Below, piece by piece: positions 63,329 through 64,000 of a DNA stretch of 64,000 nt (positions are counted from its first letter, which is position 1; every line of letters begins with the position of its first letter). The notes under the pieces were generated by a model. That model was not told where the DNA came from and ran no database searches. It saw nothing but the letters and a program-made list of their open reading frames with translations. Source of the DNA: Seriola aureovittata (taxonomy: Eukaryota; Chordata; Actinopteri; Carangiformes; Carangidae); NCBI RefSeq assembly GCF_021018895.1, contig NC_079386.1, positions 13,915,552 through 13,979,551 of the forward strand, read 5' to 3'. The position numbers and the translations under genes are program-made.

Positions 63329-64000
63329 GTGAGTTTAGTCATTTGTTCTGGAATAAAACAACATTTATTCTTTAAATCTCTTCCTCTGTTTATCAGCAGT
63401 GTAAGAAAGAGACGTTTTGATACCAACAGCAAATAGAAGCAAAACAATGATTAAATGTCAGTAGCTCCTGAAGCTCTGATGAAGGAGAAAACACAACGTT
63501 CATCCCTCTTCATGTTGTGCACAGAGTCAAGACGAGACTGGAAGGTGCTTCTTGTCTCAGAGTCATTTCTATCATTTAGAAGAATTTGTCTGCTTGTTCC
63601 AGTGTTTGTAAACTTGTTGTCATCCTTCAGTCCACCACATGTTTTACACAAGAAGCTTTTTAGTGTCAGTTTAGATTTGAAATTGTGGAGATTTTAGATT
63701 TTTTCAATGAAAAGATCTCAAACATTTAGAGACACTAATGTCAGGTGAGAGTATATGCTAGACTTGCTCCATCTATCTTTCTTTCTCTATAATATATTTC
63801 TACATGTCAGACTGTAGTTTTATTCTGAAAACATGTAGTGAAGGACAGAGGCACATTTAACATCATCAAGATTTTTATTTCACATTAAAAAACTCATCAG
63901 GAGCAGATGGGGGGGTTAACTCATGAAAAAAATAGAATATAAATATAAACAGGAAGTAAATACTGAAACATCCTCCTATGAAACCTACTTAAACAGTGAT
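63329..64000 (+). other. Intron after the third Ig exon, runs off the window
   Basis: The first 50 bases resemble the start of the intron after domain 1 (GTGAGTT ... GGAATAAAACAACATTTATT versus GGAGTAAAACAACATGGATT), showing that the exon duplication included intron sequence. No further exon is seen before the window ends. Confidence 0.6.

Overview
The window is nuclear DNA of a bony fish, probably a percomorph-type teleost. It has compact multi-exon genes with canonical GT-AG introns, many CA/TG microsatellites, several interspersed repeats that I recognise from memory as common in teleosts, and fish-type immunoglobulin receptor genes. No bacterial, phage or intact viral genes were seen.

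Layout. (1) 1-12.1 kb, + strand: the 3' three-quarters of a calpain-1-like protease gene (18 exons, 1503-9781) with a long 3' UTR; its 5' exons, with the catalytic cysteine, lie left of the window. (2) 12.5-15.9 kb, - strand: a complete purine nucleoside phosphorylase gene (six coding exons, 294 aa) tail-to-tail with calpain, with a TATA/GC-box/CCAAT promoter near 15.9 kb. (3) 16-32.9 kb: no gene that I can support; repeats, a long AAAAC tract, a CAT tract, LTR-like blocks and a decayed LINE reverse-transcriptase fragment. (4) 32.9-48.6 kb, + strand: an inward-rectifier potassium channel gene of the Kir4.1 (KCNJ10) type, with a possible TATA-driven 5' UTR exon at 32.9 kb and five coding exons at 40.1-46.6 kb. 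Its conserved C-terminal tail is one base out of frame at a run of six C. (5) 49.1-51.8 kb, + strand: a CCAAT/GC-box promoter followed by a possible three-exon gene for an unrecognised 73-aa protein. (6) 52.1-54.3 kb, + strand: a SLAM/CD2-family receptor (369 aa) with two Ig-like domains, a membrane segment and two ITSM-like tyrosine motifs. (7) 59.5 kb to the right edge, + strand: the 5' part of an Fc-receptor-like gene (signal peptide, an optional linker exon, three Ig domains so far), continuing past the window.

KCNJ10, the SLAM genes and the FCRL/FCGR genes are also linked on human chromosome 1q23, so the right half appears to be conserved synteny. The most useful observations are the channel reading-frame break, the split coding region of that channel gene, the possible 73-aa gene, and the duplicated linker and Ig exons of the Fc-receptor-like gene. 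I see no clear case of an undescribed multi-gene system. Exon limits come from splice sites and reading-frame continuity; repeat identities come from memory and were not searched.
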